From positions 806,001 through 870,000 of the forward strand of contig NZ_JACHLK010000002.1 of the NCBI RefSeq assembly GCF_014207955.1: DNA of 64,000 nucleotides. The letters run 5' to 3'. A program made the position numbers and the translations under genes. Origin of the DNA: Acidovorax soli (GTDB lineage Bacteria > Pseudomonadota > Gammaproteobacteria > Burkholderiales > Burkholderiaceae_C). A model generated the notes under the pieces. It saw nothing but the letters and a program-made list of their open reading frames with translations, made no database searches and was not told where the DNA came from. Of the stretch, positions 42,170 through 50,843 are shown in pieces; position 1 is the first letter of the stretch; the number at the start of each line of letters is the position of its first letter.

Positions 42170-42612
42170 TGCACATCGATTGGAACCACTTCACCCCCTG
42201 GGCGGCCCTGGCGGGCGGCCTCATCCTGGGCCTGGCGGCCGCCGCCTTTGTGCTGCTGCACGGGCGCATCCTGGGCATCAGCGGCATCGTGGGCGGGCTG
42301 CTGCATCCACAAGGGAGCAAGGGCGGCAAGGACATCGCCTGGCGCGTGGCCTTCGTGCTCGGCCTGCTGGCCGCGCCCCTGCTCTACCAGCTGGCCGTGG
42401 GCGTGCGCGAGGTGCGCATCGACGCCGGCTGGGGCATGCTGGTGCTGGCCGGGCTGCTGGTGGGCGCAGGCACCCGGTACGCCTCGGGCTGCACCAGCGG
42501 CCATGGCGTGTGCGGGCTGTCGCGCATGTCGCTGCGCTCGCTGGTGGCCACGCTGGCCTTCATGGCGGCGGGCTTTGCTACCGTTTACCTGATCCGCCAT
42601 GTGCTGGCCTGA
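42169..42612 (+). CDS. YeeE/YedE-type sulfur transporter, N-terminal half
   Basis: A 147-residue inner-membrane protein with four hydrophobic segments. The motif [19 protein letters not shown] (about 104-122) is the first signature of YeeE/YedE (DUF395) proteins, whose Cys residues pass thiosulfate through the membrane in TsuA. Here the two halves of the usual long protein are separate genes. Start ATG 42169 overlaps the ArsR stop. Confidence 0.88.
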   Translation: MHIDWNHFTPWAALAGGLILGLAAAAFVLLHGRILGISGIVGGLLHPQGSKGGKDIAWRVAFVLGLLAAPLLYQLAVGVREVRIDAGWGMLVLAGLLVGAGTRYASGCTSGHGVCGLSRMSLRSLVATLAFMAAGFATVYLIRHVLA

Positions 42613-42632
42613 CCGCAAAGAAGGGGTAGCCC

Positions 42633-43070
42633 ATGCTCAAGCGCATTTCTGAATTCGGCATCGGCCTGGTCTTTGGCCTGGGCCTCATCATCTCGGGCAT
42701 GACCGACCCGGGCAAGGTGCTGGGCTTTCTGGACCTGGCCGGCCCGTGGGACCCTTCGCTCGCGCTGGTGATGGGTGGCGCCATCGTGGTCGGCGTGTTC
42801 GGCTTCACCCTGGCCAGCCGGCGCCGCACCAGCGTGCTGGGCGATCCCATGCAGATGCCCACCGCGCGCCAGATCGACCGGCGCCTGGTGCTGGGCAGCC
42901 TGGCCTTTGGCATCGGCTGGGGCATCGCAGGCTTTTGCCCCGGCCCGGCCGTCGTGTCGCTGGGCACGGGCGAACCCAAGGCCGTGGTGTTTGTGCTGGC
43001 CATGCTGGCGGGCATGGGGATTTTCGAGTGGCTGGAGCGGCGCAAGAAAGTGCCTCCCGGCAAGGCCTGA
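42633..43070 (+). CDS. YeeE/YedE-type sulfur transporter, C-terminal half
   Basis: A 145-residue membrane protein, the second half of the split transporter: GLGLIISGMTDPGKVLGFLD near the N terminus and GIGWGIAGFCPGPAVVSLGT (the second Cys signature) near residue 100. It starts 20 bases after the first half and probably forms a heterodimeric channel for a reduced sulfur compound. Confidence 0.88.
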   Translation: MLKRISEFGIGLVFGLGLIISGMTDPGKVLGFLDLAGPWDPSLALVMGGAIVVGVFGFTLASRRRTSVLGDPMQMPTARQIDRRLVLGSLAFGIGWGIAGFCPGPAVVSLGTGEPKAVVFVLAMLAGMGIFEWLERRKKVPPGKA

Positions 43071-43075
43071 CCGGA

Positions 43076-43426
43076 ATGAACCGGCAGGAACTGCATGCGC
43101 TGCTGCAGGACACCGCGGGCCTGGTGCCCGAGCCAGTCGACAACCCGATCGCGTGCAGCTACTTCTTTCAGCGGGTCGAATGGCACCCGCAGCGCAGCAC
43201 CCGGGTGTTTCGCGTGCTCGTCGACAGCGCGGGGGAACCGGCGCGCATACAGCTGTGCGCGTCGTCGGACAACAACAACACCGTGCTCCTTGCGCAGCCG
43301 TTCAGCCGGGAGCAACTGCTCGGCCTAGTCCGGCAGGAGGTGGCGTTGATCACTGCTCGGCTTGATCTCCAGGCGCCTGCTGCGCCATGGCACGCAGCGA
43401 CCACGGCCGCGACTCCTACTGCATAG
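43076..43426 (+). CDS. small protein of unknown function
   Basis: A 116-residue soluble protein starting 5 bases after the YeeE stop, so in the same operon. Start MNRQELHALLQDTAGLVPEP, then SYFFQRVEWHPQRSTRVFRV, a strand-rich middle and the tail TARLDLQAPAAPWH. No family recognised. Two Cys (IACSY, LCASS). Whether it belongs functionally to sulfur handling is not shown. Confidence 0.6.
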   Translation: MNRQELHALLQDTAGLVPEPVDNPIACSYFFQRVEWHPQRSTRVFRVLVDSAGEPARIQLCASSDNNNTVLLAQPFSREQLLGLVRQEVALITARLDLQAPAAPWHAATTAATPTA

Positions 43427-43517
43427 ACAAACCGCACTGCTCATTTTTAGCGGACGACAAGGCTGCTTTGCGAGCGGGCATGGGTTCCGCAGCCGGAAAC
43501 ATGGCGCGTGACTTTGT

Positions 43518-44048
43518 CTACCTGACTGCCCCCACGCCCCCTGCTTTACCCTTGGTGGCGCGGATTTTTTCCCGAACGAAAGCGACAAACTCACGGCGTT
43601 TCTCGGATGACGTGAAGGCTCTATTCGGTATGACATGCGCCTTGTTGTGTGCCAGGTAAACGCCAGTAAATCCTGGCCTGGCCACCACCTTGCTCACACC
43701 GGGCCACTTCACAAACAACTTGGTGAAGGGCGTCGTCTCGACAAGTTCATCGTGCCTGGTCTCTAACGTATGCTCAGTTAATACAGTGACGTTGCGACGA
43801 AAATAGTCGAGCGCGCAGATGGCGACAATCGCAGCCCATTCTGCTAGATACAAGAGTGCTGCGCTGGCAACGGAAAAGCCGAATGACCTACCACCATCGC
43901 GAGCTGAGTTGAAGGCCATCCATGGAAGTACCAGGTAAAAGGCTTGTGCGATCGGGCTCAAGAAATGGTGCGAAACACTGAAGAGAAGCAAGTCCCGAAA
44001 CTTGAGTTCATACTGAATTCTCATCTCGTTGTTTGCGGGTTCATCCAT
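43518..44048 (-). CDS. YcxB-like membrane protein
   Basis: A 176-residue protein with two membrane helices (about 36-55 and 62-85) and a soluble C-terminal domain: NVTVLTEHTLETRHDELVET, TKLFVKWPGVSKVVARPGFT, VYLAHNKAHVIPNRAFTSSE. The phrase H-x-I-P-x-R-A-F is the hallmark of the YcxB-like C-terminal domain, found in proteins of unknown function. Base composition is lower in GC than the flanks. Start 44048; MRIQYEL eight codons on is an alternative. Confidence 0.78.
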   Translation of the reverse strand: MDEPANNEMRIQYELKFRDLLLFSVSHHFLSPIAQAFYLVLPWMAFNSARDGGRSFGFSVASAALLYLAEWAAIVAICALDYFRRNVTVLTEHTLETRHDELVETTPFTKLFVKWPGVSKVVARPGFTGVYLAHNKAHVIPNRAFTSSEKRREFVAFVREKIRATKGKAGGVGAVR

Positions 44049-44229
44049 AAAAAGGCACAGGTGGTTGGTAAGACGAGCGCGAGCTTAGTGGATAGGCAAG
44101 CCAATTCCAAATGGCAAATGGAACCACCCCGAGCACGGCTCCACCCACTGTTGGTTTTCTAGCGCTCAACCCCAGAGTCTGCAAAGCCTGTCCGCGAGAA
44201 AATTCGCTATCGACAGATTCCGCAAGGGT

Positions 44230-44928
44230 TCAGTTCTTGCCCCATCCCGGTAGCGCCGCTGCCTGCTGGATCCACGCCACCATCTGCGCCTCGTCCAACC
44301 CACCTTCGTGGATGTTGACCCAGCGCGCATCCTCGCCCGCGCCGCCTTCGGGCGGCGGGTTCAGCGATGCGCCCTTGAAGAAGCTCACCTTGATGAACTT
44401 GGCGAACACGTGGTAGCCCAGGAACCAGCCCTGCCCGGCAATGCCGTAGAAGGGCGAGTTCCAGCGCACGGCCTTGAGCACCTGGGGCACATTGGCTTCG
44501 ACCAGCACATCAAGCCGTGCGCACAGGGCACGGCGCCAGTCGTCGGGAATGGCGGCGATGTAGGCCTGCACGGGCGCGTCGCCATCGGCCTTGGCGATCT
44601 GGGGGTTGTCGCCTGACAGCAGCACGGGCTTGGCGGCGGGCTGTTTTTTGGCAACGGGCACCGCCGCTGCCTTTTTGGCGGGCGCTGCAGGCTTGCCGGC
44701 CACGGCCGCCGGCTTCTTGGCCGGGGCGGCCACGCTGCGGGTAGCGGTGGGCGCTGGCTTGGCCAGGGCCACCGTCTTGCTGCTCTTCGTGGGGGGTGAC
44801 GATGCTTTCACGGGCGCCTTGGTGGACGCTTTTTTCGTTGTCGTGGAAGTCGAAGACTTCGCCGCTGCGGCTGCTTTTGCAGTTGCCTTGCGCGCAGGCG
44901 GCTTCGTCTCTGGCTTGCTGGTGGCCAT
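44230..44928 (-). CDS. DUF1801 protein with histone-H1-like N-terminal tail
   Basis: A 232-residue protein in two parts. Residues 1-105 are Lys/Ala/Pro/Ser/Thr-rich low-complexity sequence (for example KATAKAAAAAKSSTSTTTKK, then AAPAKKPAAVAGKPAAPAKK), like the C-terminal tails of histone H1 and the bacterial AlgP/Hc proteins, expected to bind DNA or other polyanions. Residues about 118-232 are a DUF1801 domain (VQAYIAAIPDDWRRALCARL, LKAVRWNSPFYGIAGQGWFL, VSFFKGASLNPPPEG). ATG 44928 has AGGGAG 8 bases upstream. DUF1801 folds like YdhG and is usually free-standing; the fused tail is unusual. Function unknown. Confidence 0.85.
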   Translation of the reverse strand: MATSKPETKPPARKATAKAAAAAKSSTSTTTKKASTKAPVKASSPPTKSSKTVALAKPAPTATRSVAAPAKKPAAVAGKPAAPAKKAAAVPVAKKQPAAKPVLLSGDNPQIAKADGDAPVQAYIAAIPDDWRRALCARLDVLVEANVPQVLKAVRWNSPFYGIAGQGWFLGYHVFAKFIKVSFFKGASLNPPPEGGAGEDARWVNIHEGGLDEAQMVAWIQQAAALPGWGKN

Positions 44929-45130
44929 GGCATTCACTCCCTGTGAATGGCGGGTCAGTCACCCCTATGGGGGATTGCCTGCCTTTGAAAAAGAGTGCAA
45001 AGGTTACCAGCCTTGTGTGAAGTTGTACGACGATTTTGCTTCAAGCAAAGTTGGAAACTGCGCTGATCCCACGGCCGGGACCAGCGCAGCCCTCAGCCAG
45101 CGCCAACCCCGCCCGGGTTGCCGATGCCTG

Positions 45131-46150
45131 TCAGGCCCACCCCTCCAGCACCACCTTGCCCCGCGCCTTGCCCGATTCGATGAGGGCATGCGCCTTCTTC
45201 AGGTTCTCGGCGTTGATGGTGCCAAAGCGCTCGGCCAACGTGGTGCGCACCAGGCCGGCATCGACCAGGGCAGCGACTTCGTTGAGCAACCGGTGCTGGC
45301 CGACCATGTCGGCCGTGCCGAACAGCGAGCGGGTGAACATCAGCTCCCAGTGGATGGAGACGGACTTGCGCTTGAAGGGCATCACGTCCAGCGCCTTGGG
45401 GTCGTCGATCAGGCCGAATTTTCCCTGAGGGGCAATGGCTTCGATGATCTGCGCCAGGTGGGCGTCGGTCTGCGTGAGGCTCACGATGTAGTCCACCGTG
45501 GGGTAACCGATGGCCTGGAGTTCTTCGGCCAGCGGCTTGCTGTGGTCGATGACATGGTGGGCGCCCAGCTCCTTCACCCAGGCCTGGGTTTCGGGGCGCG
45601 ATGCGGTGCCGATCACCGTGAGGCTGGTCAGGCGCGATGCCAGCTGCACCAGGATGGAGCCGACCCCGCCCGATGCGCCGATCACCAGCAGCGTCTTGCC
45701 CTCGGGCTTCTTGCCGGGCTGCACGCCCAGCCGGTCGAACAGCATCTCCCACGCGGTGATGGCCGTGAGCGGCAGCGCGGCGGCCTGGGCAAAGTCCAGC
45801 GTCTTGGGCGCATGGCCCACGATGCGCTCGTCCACCAGGTGCAGCTCGGCATTGGTGCCAGGGCGGGCGATGGAGCCGGCGTACCACACGCGGTCGCCGG
45901 GCTGGAACAGGGTGACATCCGGGCCCACGGCCCGGACGATGCCGCTCGCGTCCCAGCCCAGCACCTTGTAGGGCTGGCCCTCGGCCGGGGCGCCGCTGTT
46001 GCGCACTTTCGTGTCCACCGGGTTCACGGAGATGGCCTTGACCTCCACCAGCAGGTCGTGGCCCGTGGCCACGGGTTCGGGCAGGGTGATGTCGAGCAGC
46101 GACTCGGCGTTGGCAATGGGCTGGGGCTTCTGGTATCCGACGGCTTTCAT
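45131..46150 (-). CDS. zinc-less MDR, quinone-oxidoreductase-like
   Basis: A 339-residue NADPH-dependent oxidoreductase of the medium-chain family (zinc-type ADH-like/ZADH group). GroES-like N-terminal half (ISVNPVDTKVRNSG, LGWDASGIVRAVGPDV, FQPGDRVWYAG) and Rossmann half with the nucleotide loop LLVIGASGGVGSILVQLASR. The structural and catalytic zinc cysteines of true ADHs are missing. It lies 52 bases after an OYE-type reductase gene on the same strand; both reduce activated C=C or quinone-type substrates, so a joint electrophile-detoxification role is likely. Confidence 0.92.
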   Translation of the reverse strand: MKAVGYQKPQPIANAESLLDITLPEPVATGHDLLVEVKAISVNPVDTKVRNSGAPAEGQPYKVLGWDASGIVRAVGPDVTLFQPGDRVWYAGSIARPGTNAELHLVDERIVGHAPKTLDFAQAAALPLTAITAWEMLFDRLGVQPGKKPEGKTLLVIGASGGVGSILVQLASRLTSLTVIGTASRPETQAWVKELGAHHVIDHSKPLAEELQAIGYPTVDYIVSLTQTDAHLAQIIEAIAPQGKFGLIDDPKALDVMPFKRKSVSIHWELMFTRSLFGTADMVGQHRLLNEVAALVDAGLVRTTLAERFGTINAENLKKAHALIESGKARGKVVLEGWA

Positions 46151-46202
46151 GGAGAAGGTCCTTTCAGGGGAGAGTAAACAACAAAGATCGAATCAACGCG
46201 GG

Positions 46203-47327
46203 TCAGGCAGTGGCCTCGGCAACCGCCTCGTACGGTGCGTAGTCGCTGTAGCCTTGTGCAGCTCCGCCAAACAGCGCCTTGGGGTCGAACGCGGCCAGCG
46301 GCAGGCCATGTGCCAGGCGGCGCGGCAGGTCGGGGTTGGCGATGAAGGGGCGGCCAAAGGCCACCAGGTCGGCAAAGCCATCGCTGAGCACCTGGCTGGC
46401 GCGCGTGGCGTCGTAGCCGCCGGCCACGATCAAGCGGCCCTGGTAGGCCTGGCGCAGCGCAGCGCGGAAGGACTCGGGGATCTGCGGCGCATCGGCCCAG
46501 TCGGCCTCCACCAGGTGCAGGTAGGCCAGGCCCGTGGCATCGAGCTGGCGCGCCAGGTGCAATATGGTGGGAATGATCTCGGGGCAGTCCATGCCGCGCT
46601 GGGTGATGAAGGGTGCCAGGCGCATGCCCGTGCGCTCGGCCCCAGCCTCGCTGGCCACGGCTGCGGCCACCTCCAGCGCAAAGCGGGTGCGGCCCTCCAG
46701 CGTGGCGCCGGTGTAGGCATCGGTGCGCTGGTTCGACGTGGTGCGCAAAAACTGGTCGATCAGGTAGCCATTGGCGCCATGGATCTCCACGCCATCGAAG
46801 CCGGCGCGCATGGCGTTGGCCGCCGCACGGCGGAAGTCGCCGACCACGGCCGCGATGTCCGGCACACTCAGCGCGCGCGGCACGGGGCTGTCGACCATGC
46901 GGCCCACGCCGTCATCGCCCGCCACCCACACCTGGGCCTGCGGCGCGATGGCCGAGGGCGCCACGGGCAGCCCGTCGGCATGGAAGCTGGCGTGCGACAT
47001 GCGGCCCACATGCCACAGCTGCAGCACGATGCGCCCGCCCTCGGCGTGCACGGCCTCGGTCACGCGGCGCCAGCCTTCCACCTGCGCATCGCTGTAGATG
47101 CCGGGCGTGAAGCTGTAGCCCTGGCCCTGGCGCGAGACCTGGCTGGCCTCGGTCACGATCAGGCCGGCGCTGGCACGCTGGGCGTAGTACTGCGCCATCA
47201 GCGCATTGGGCACATCGCCGGGCTGGCTGCTGCGGGCGCGCGTCATGGGTGCCATCACGATGCGGCTGGGCAGATTCAACGGGCCCAGTTGCAGGGGGCG
47301 GAACAGAGGGGACGAAGTGGCGGTCAT
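46203..47327 (-). CDS. old-yellow-enzyme family alkene reductase (NemA-like)
   Basis: A 374-residue FMN TIM-barrel enzyme. Seen: LFRPLQLGPLNLPSRIVMAP at the start, RMSHASFHADGLPVAPSAIA, the His/Asn substrate pair in FDGVEIHGANGYLIDQFLRT, and the FMN-phosphate region FADLVAFGRPFIANPDLPRR. This matches NemA/OYE alkene reductases, which reduce N-ethylmaleimide and enones with NADPH. Divergent LysR gene next door with a dyad operator suggests LysR control, instead of the NemR usual for E. coli nemA. Confidence 0.95.
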   Translation of the reverse strand: MTATSSPLFRPLQLGPLNLPSRIVMAPMTRARSSQPGDVPNALMAQYYAQRASAGLIVTEASQVSRQGQGYSFTPGIYSDAQVEGWRRVTEAVHAEGGRIVLQLWHVGRMSHASFHADGLPVAPSAIAPQAQVWVAGDDGVGRMVDSPVPRALSVPDIAAVVGDFRRAAANAMRAGFDGVEIHGANGYLIDQFLRTTSNQRTDAYTGATLEGRTRFALEVAAAVASEAGAERTGMRLAPFITQRGMDCPEIIPTILHLARQLDATGLAYLHLVEADWADAPQIPESFRAALRQAYQGRLIVAGGYDATRASQVLSDGFADLVAFGRPFIANPDLPRRLAHGLPLAAFDPKALFGGAAQGYSDYAPYEAVAEATA

Positions 47328-47428
47328 GGAAGTGGGCTCCGGGTTGGGGTCGGCGGGTTTGCCGTTTGCATGCCGCTATGGTCTTCATTTCGTGTTGATT
47401 GAAAAACCCCCATCACCTTGAAGCCACC

Positions 47429-47445
47429 TTCAATAAAATATTGAA
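47429..47445. promoter_or_regulatory. dyad TTCAA-N7-TTGAA, probable LysR site
   Basis: TTCAATAAAATATTGAA in the gap between the divergent OYE-type gene and its LysR regulator fits the T-N11-A type of LysR box (dyad with AT-rich centre) and lies 29 bases before the LysR start, where it would allow autoregulation. Confidence 0.6.
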
Positions 47446-47473
47446 GATTAACGCCGCCGCCTGCCCTTCGTCC

Positions 47474-48397
47474 ATGAAAGCCTTGCAAGACCTCGACATC
47501 TTTGTGCGTACCGTGGACAACGGCAGCCTCTCGGCCACCGCGCGTGCGCTGGACCTCACCCCCGCCGCCACCAGCGCGGCCTTGAAGCGGCTGGAGGCCG
47601 AGCTGGGCGTGCAGCTCTTCGTGCGCTCCACGCGCAGCCTGCGGCTCACCCAGCAGGGCGAGCTGTTCCTGGAGCAGTGCCGCCCCGCGCTGGCCGCGCT
47701 GCAGCAGGCCAGCCAGCAACTGGCCGCGGGCGAGCAGGCGCTGCGCGGCGTGCTGCAGCTGTCGGCCCCGTCGGACCTGGGGCGCAATGTGCTGCTGCCC
47801 TGGCTGCACGAGTTCCAGGAGCTGCACCCCGGGGTGGACATCCGCCTGCAGCTGTCGGACCGCGTGGCCAATGTCTACAGCGACCCGGTGGACGCCGCCT
47901 TTCGCTATGGCAAGCCGCCCGATTCAGGCCTGGTCGCCCTGCCCCTGGCGCCCGGCGTGCGCCGTGTGCTGTGCGCATCGCCCGCCTACATCGCGCGGCA
48001 CGGCGCACCCGCCACGCCGCACGAGCTCACCGGGCACGACTGCCTGTGCTTCATGCTAGGCGACGAGGTGCATGACCGTTGGCGCTTTGCGCCCCCGGGC
48101 GAGGGGCCTGAGGTGACGGTGCGCGTGCGCAGCGTGAATGTGTCGAACGACGGCGACGCCGTGCGCCGCTGGGCCCTGCTGGGCAAGGGCATTGCCTACA
48201 AGGCCGGGCTGGACGTGGCGGCCGACCTGGCCGCGGGCCGGCTGCAGGCCCTGTGCCCGGGCTGGGCGACCGAGCCCACGCCGCTGTTCCTGGTGGTGCC
48301 CAGCCGGCGCCAGCTCACGCCGCTGGTGCGGGTGCTGCGGGATTTCGTGGCGGAGAAGACAGCGGGGTTGCGCGCACCGATGAATCCGATCACTTGA
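47474..48397 (+). CDS. LysR-family transcription regulator
   Basis: A 307-residue regulator. Start at ATG 47474 (MKALQDLDIFVRTVDNGSLS), which begins the winged HTH; the upstream in-frame extension spans the operator and is rejected. HTH through RALDLTPAATSAALKRLEAE to LFVRSTRSLRLTQQGELFLE; periplasmic-binding-like effector domain from about 90 to 295. The subgroup with a short linker and AxxYRxGxxxDSGL (AAFRYGKPPDSGLVA) resembles the DmlR/PecT-like regulators. Likely controls the divergent reductase. Confidence 0.92.
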   Translation: MKALQDLDIFVRTVDNGSLSATARALDLTPAATSAALKRLEAELGVQLFVRSTRSLRLTQQGELFLEQCRPALAALQQASQQLAAGEQALRGVLQLSAPSDLGRNVLLPWLHEFQELHPGVDIRLQLSDRVANVYSDPVDAAFRYGKPPDSGLVALPLAPGVRRVLCASPAYIARHGAPATPHELTGHDCLCFMLGDEVHDRWRFAPPGEGPEVTVRVRSVNVSNDGDAVRRWALLGKGIAYKAGLDVAADLAAGRLQALCPGWATEPTPLFLVVPSRRQLTPLVRVLRDFVAEKTAGLRAPMNPIT

Positions 48398-48466
48398 ATA
48401 AACCAATCTCTGCATGGGTTCACCGCCAAAACGACGCCTGTCCGGGCCGGTTGATCCCCATATGCA

Positions 48467-48481
48467 GGCCTGTTTCAGGCC
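48467..48481 (+). terminator. short hairpin after LysR gene
   Basis: GGCCTG-TTT-CAGGCC, a perfect 6-base stem, followed by a second GGCGCC-flanked stem (about 48487-48514). There is no T-tract, so it could be a REP-like element between convergent genes. The rest of 48398-48608 holds no gene. Confidence 0.35.
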
Positions 48482-48608
48482 CGGTGGCGCCTCTTTCACG
48501 CCCCGTAGGCGCCCTAACCCGACAGCGACATGTGCGCTTCCATGGCGCCATTGTCTTGGACGGCTGGCGCTGGGGATGATTGGGCGGGGCGGGCTTTGCT
48601 GACCTTCC

Positions 48609-49658
48609 CTAAGGTTTTATATCGTCCAACATGGTGCGAACCGATTGCAAGGATTGTGATGATGAATTCTTATCGATGAAATCGTATGCTTTCGAGCGTG
48701 CCTTCAGGATCTCAGCCGTATACGTCTTGTCGGTTGCCAGCTCTCTTCCACGACCGGAGATAAGGAAAGCGATGGCGAATCGTGGATCGGTATCGGCCAT
48801 TTGAATTTTGTCGAAAACAGCTTGGTAGTTGGGCTTTGCAGCAGGACCATTCTTTTCGAATTCGGCCATCGCACCGAGCCACTTCTCCACGCGAATGGCT
48901 TCAAACATGCTGAAGGAGGCGGGCGCGCCACTGAAAATTGGCTCATTGGTTTTCAAAAACCCTTTAAGCGCTCCAATCTCGGCCGCAGTCAAATCGCCCG
49001 AATTACCTCCACTCATGTAGTCTGCAACGATGTCAGATGCATAGCGGTTATGCCCCTCTGCCAGCTCTTTGATCATTGATGTTCGTATTTCCGGCGGAGC
49101 ACCAGGAAAGGCGTGGGCCAGTTCTCCGTAGTAGTCATCAAAACTCAAAAATTTCTTTTTGTATGATGTTGAAAGATTTTCAAGGGTATTTCCATCAAAA
49201 AGAAGCCGCGAATGGCTCAATGCCAAACTACGACCTACTTTCGGATCGGTCTCTGAACGAATGAGCTCTGTGAGGGTAGTCGATATCTTCTCTCGAAGCT
49301 GCTTGTCTTCGGTATTGAAGTATGCGGAGTTATAGAAGCGAGCCAATCGCAACTTCTCCTCGGCATCGGTACTGCCCTTGAACCGTTGACTGATCTGATC
49401 GATCATGCCGTAGCTTGCCGGTATCTTCTTTGACAACAGGGCATCCAGTTTGCTGGAGATATCACCTGGACCAGAAGAGTCGATCAATGAGGACAATGAC
49501 TCCTGCTGCTGATCGCCTGGTTTTGCTTGTCTTTGCTCGGATGAGGACACCTTCGAAGGCGAAGGATCAGGGGCGGGCTCGTCTCCCCCAAAGGTTGTCG
49601 CAGCGTAAACCGCAAGGCCAGCCAAGCCGATGATGAAAGCAGGAGCCATTATTTTCAT
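48609..49658 (-). CDS. exported or membrane-anchored protein, unknown
   Basis: A 349-residue protein with an N-terminal hydrophobic segment (APAFIIGLAGLAVYAATTF, 5-23) that is either an uncleaved anchor or a signal, then a Ser/Gln/Pro-rich linker (24-60) and a mostly helical domain (about 65-349). No family recognised. Codon use and GC are lower than in neighbours (Lys, Asn, Ser and Phe-rich), indicating horizontal origin. It starts 7 bases after the stop of the next gene upstream, so the two form an operon. Confidence 0.75.
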   Translation of the reverse strand: MKIMAPAFIIGLAGLAVYAATTFGGDEPAPDPSPSKVSSSEQRQAKPGDQQQESLSSLIDSSGPGDISSKLDALLSKKIPASYGMIDQISQRFKGSTDAEEKLRLARFYNSAYFNTEDKQLREKISTTLTELIRSETDPKVGRSLALSHSRLLFDGNTLENLSTSYKKKFLSFDDYYGELAHAFPGAPPEIRTSMIKELAEGHNRYASDIVADYMSGGNSGDLTAAEIGALKGFLKTNEPIFSGAPASFSMFEAIRVEKWLGAMAEFEKNGPAAKPNYQAVFDKIQMADTDPRFAIAFLISGRGRELATDKTYTAEILKARSKAYDFIDKNSSSQSLQSVRTMLDDIKP

Positions 49659-49665
49659 ACTTGCC

Positions 49666-50667
49666 TCAGAGGTTGCGAATCAAGTCGTACAGAGCGCGAG
49701 GATTGGGAATCGCAGCGCTGTTCGAAAAAGCTGATATTTTGCTCGACCACCCGGAAGGAGGGTTGGCCTCGCTGCGTATAGGATGGTAGACATTGTTGTT
49801 GAGCAAGGTCGTCGTTTTGAATGCATCAATGACAAAGGTGTCGCAACGGTACATACCCCTCACGGATGGGCGTCGATAACTGGTCGGCTTCTCAGTCATC
49901 TCTGGCTCTGCAACAACAACCAGCGCAGTTCTCGTGTAGTCGGCGCCAATCAAGAACACTTGGAACGCACGCGCCGCAACCGCCTGCCTGGCTGTAAGAC
50001 TGATATGGCCGTTACTAGGGAGAAAATCACACACTCTATCCCAGCAGCTTCTGATAGTATGGCTATTGGAATAATTCACCCGAATCGAATCCCAAGTCTT
50101 TTGCCGAAGCTTGAAGTCCTCCCAAGAATTCAAATTTACATAGTTTCCATTGATTCCACCATTTAGCATTTCGATTACGTACGTACCATCCCATACACCG
50201 ATATGTCCCAGATCGCTGAAAACTGGTGAGTCAAGGTCTCGCGCAACGACATCGCCTGGATTGGCAGGGGGTAGAGCGTTGTTTGCTGGCCCCTCAAAAA
50301 AAATCATCACTGGTGAATTGTTCAAAGGAATCACTGTGCTGTTGGGGCCTGCGGTGACCAGCCTGACTTCGTGCCATTTGTTATCAAGAAGTGACGGGTC
50401 ATTTTGAACCGCCATCACGAACCCATGGGCGGAGTGCGGACTATTGCAGGCGGTTCCTACAGCCTGTTCTCTAGGCAATGACGCAATGGTAGTCCCGATC
50501 AGCTTTCCATCATCTCTCCAGGCTTGAATGGCAAGCTGCTGACCTGGAAGAGTTGGATCGCAGCCCCAGCCTGAATACTGCGTAAGGGATGCCGAATCAA
50601 TAATTCCCAATGCATGCGTGTAGCCAACGGAAAGCAGGAAAAATAATAAAGCAAGAATTCTCTTCAT
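49666..50667 (-). CDS. secreted protein, putative permuted papain-like (YiiX/NlpC-type) hydrolase
   Basis: A 333-residue exported protein. Signal peptide 1-19 (ILALLFFLLSVGYTHA). Residues 20-125 look like a small extracellular beta domain found in many bacterial surface proteins, with G-x2-D-x and GWGCDP (about 34-39) and an AC-x3-H-x2-HGF block. The rest fits a circularly permuted NlpC/P60 or YiiX-like fold: His in LGHIGVWDGTYVIEML (about 153-168) and the Cys in MYRCDTFVIDAFKTT (about 270-284), the right order for permuted catalytic residues (G-D-x-V before the His is also present, GDVVARD). It would cut peptide or amide bonds in the envelope. Family by eye; activity untested. Lower GC than flanks. 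Confidence 0.68.
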   Translation of the reverse strand: MKRILALLFFLLSVGYTHALGIIDSASLTQYSGWGCDPTLPGQQLAIQAWRDDGKLIGTTIASLPREQAVGTACNSPHSAHGFVMAVQNDPSLLDNKWHEVRLVTAGPNSTVIPLNNSPVMIFFEGPANNALPPANPGDVVARDLDSPVFSDLGHIGVWDGTYVIEMLNGGINGNYVNLNSWEDFKLRQKTWDSIRVNYSNSHTIRSCWDRVCDFLPSNGHISLTARQAVAARAFQVFLIGADYTRTALVVVAEPEMTEKPTSYRRPSVRGMYRCDTFVIDAFKTTTLLNNNVYHPIRSEANPPSGWSSKISAFSNSAAIPNPRALYDLIRNL

Positions 50668-50843
50668 GGCCGCTCCTCATGTGCAAAACCTTCTTGGAGG
50701 TATGCAGGGTTTGACTACCGAGTTTTACAACCCAGTGGGTGGGACCTTCGCAAATGGTATGGAAGGCTGCACAGGAGCGTAGATCCAGGGACACAAACGG
50801 AGAATAGGACATTTGTCCCTTGTCAGAACCGAAGTGATCGACT

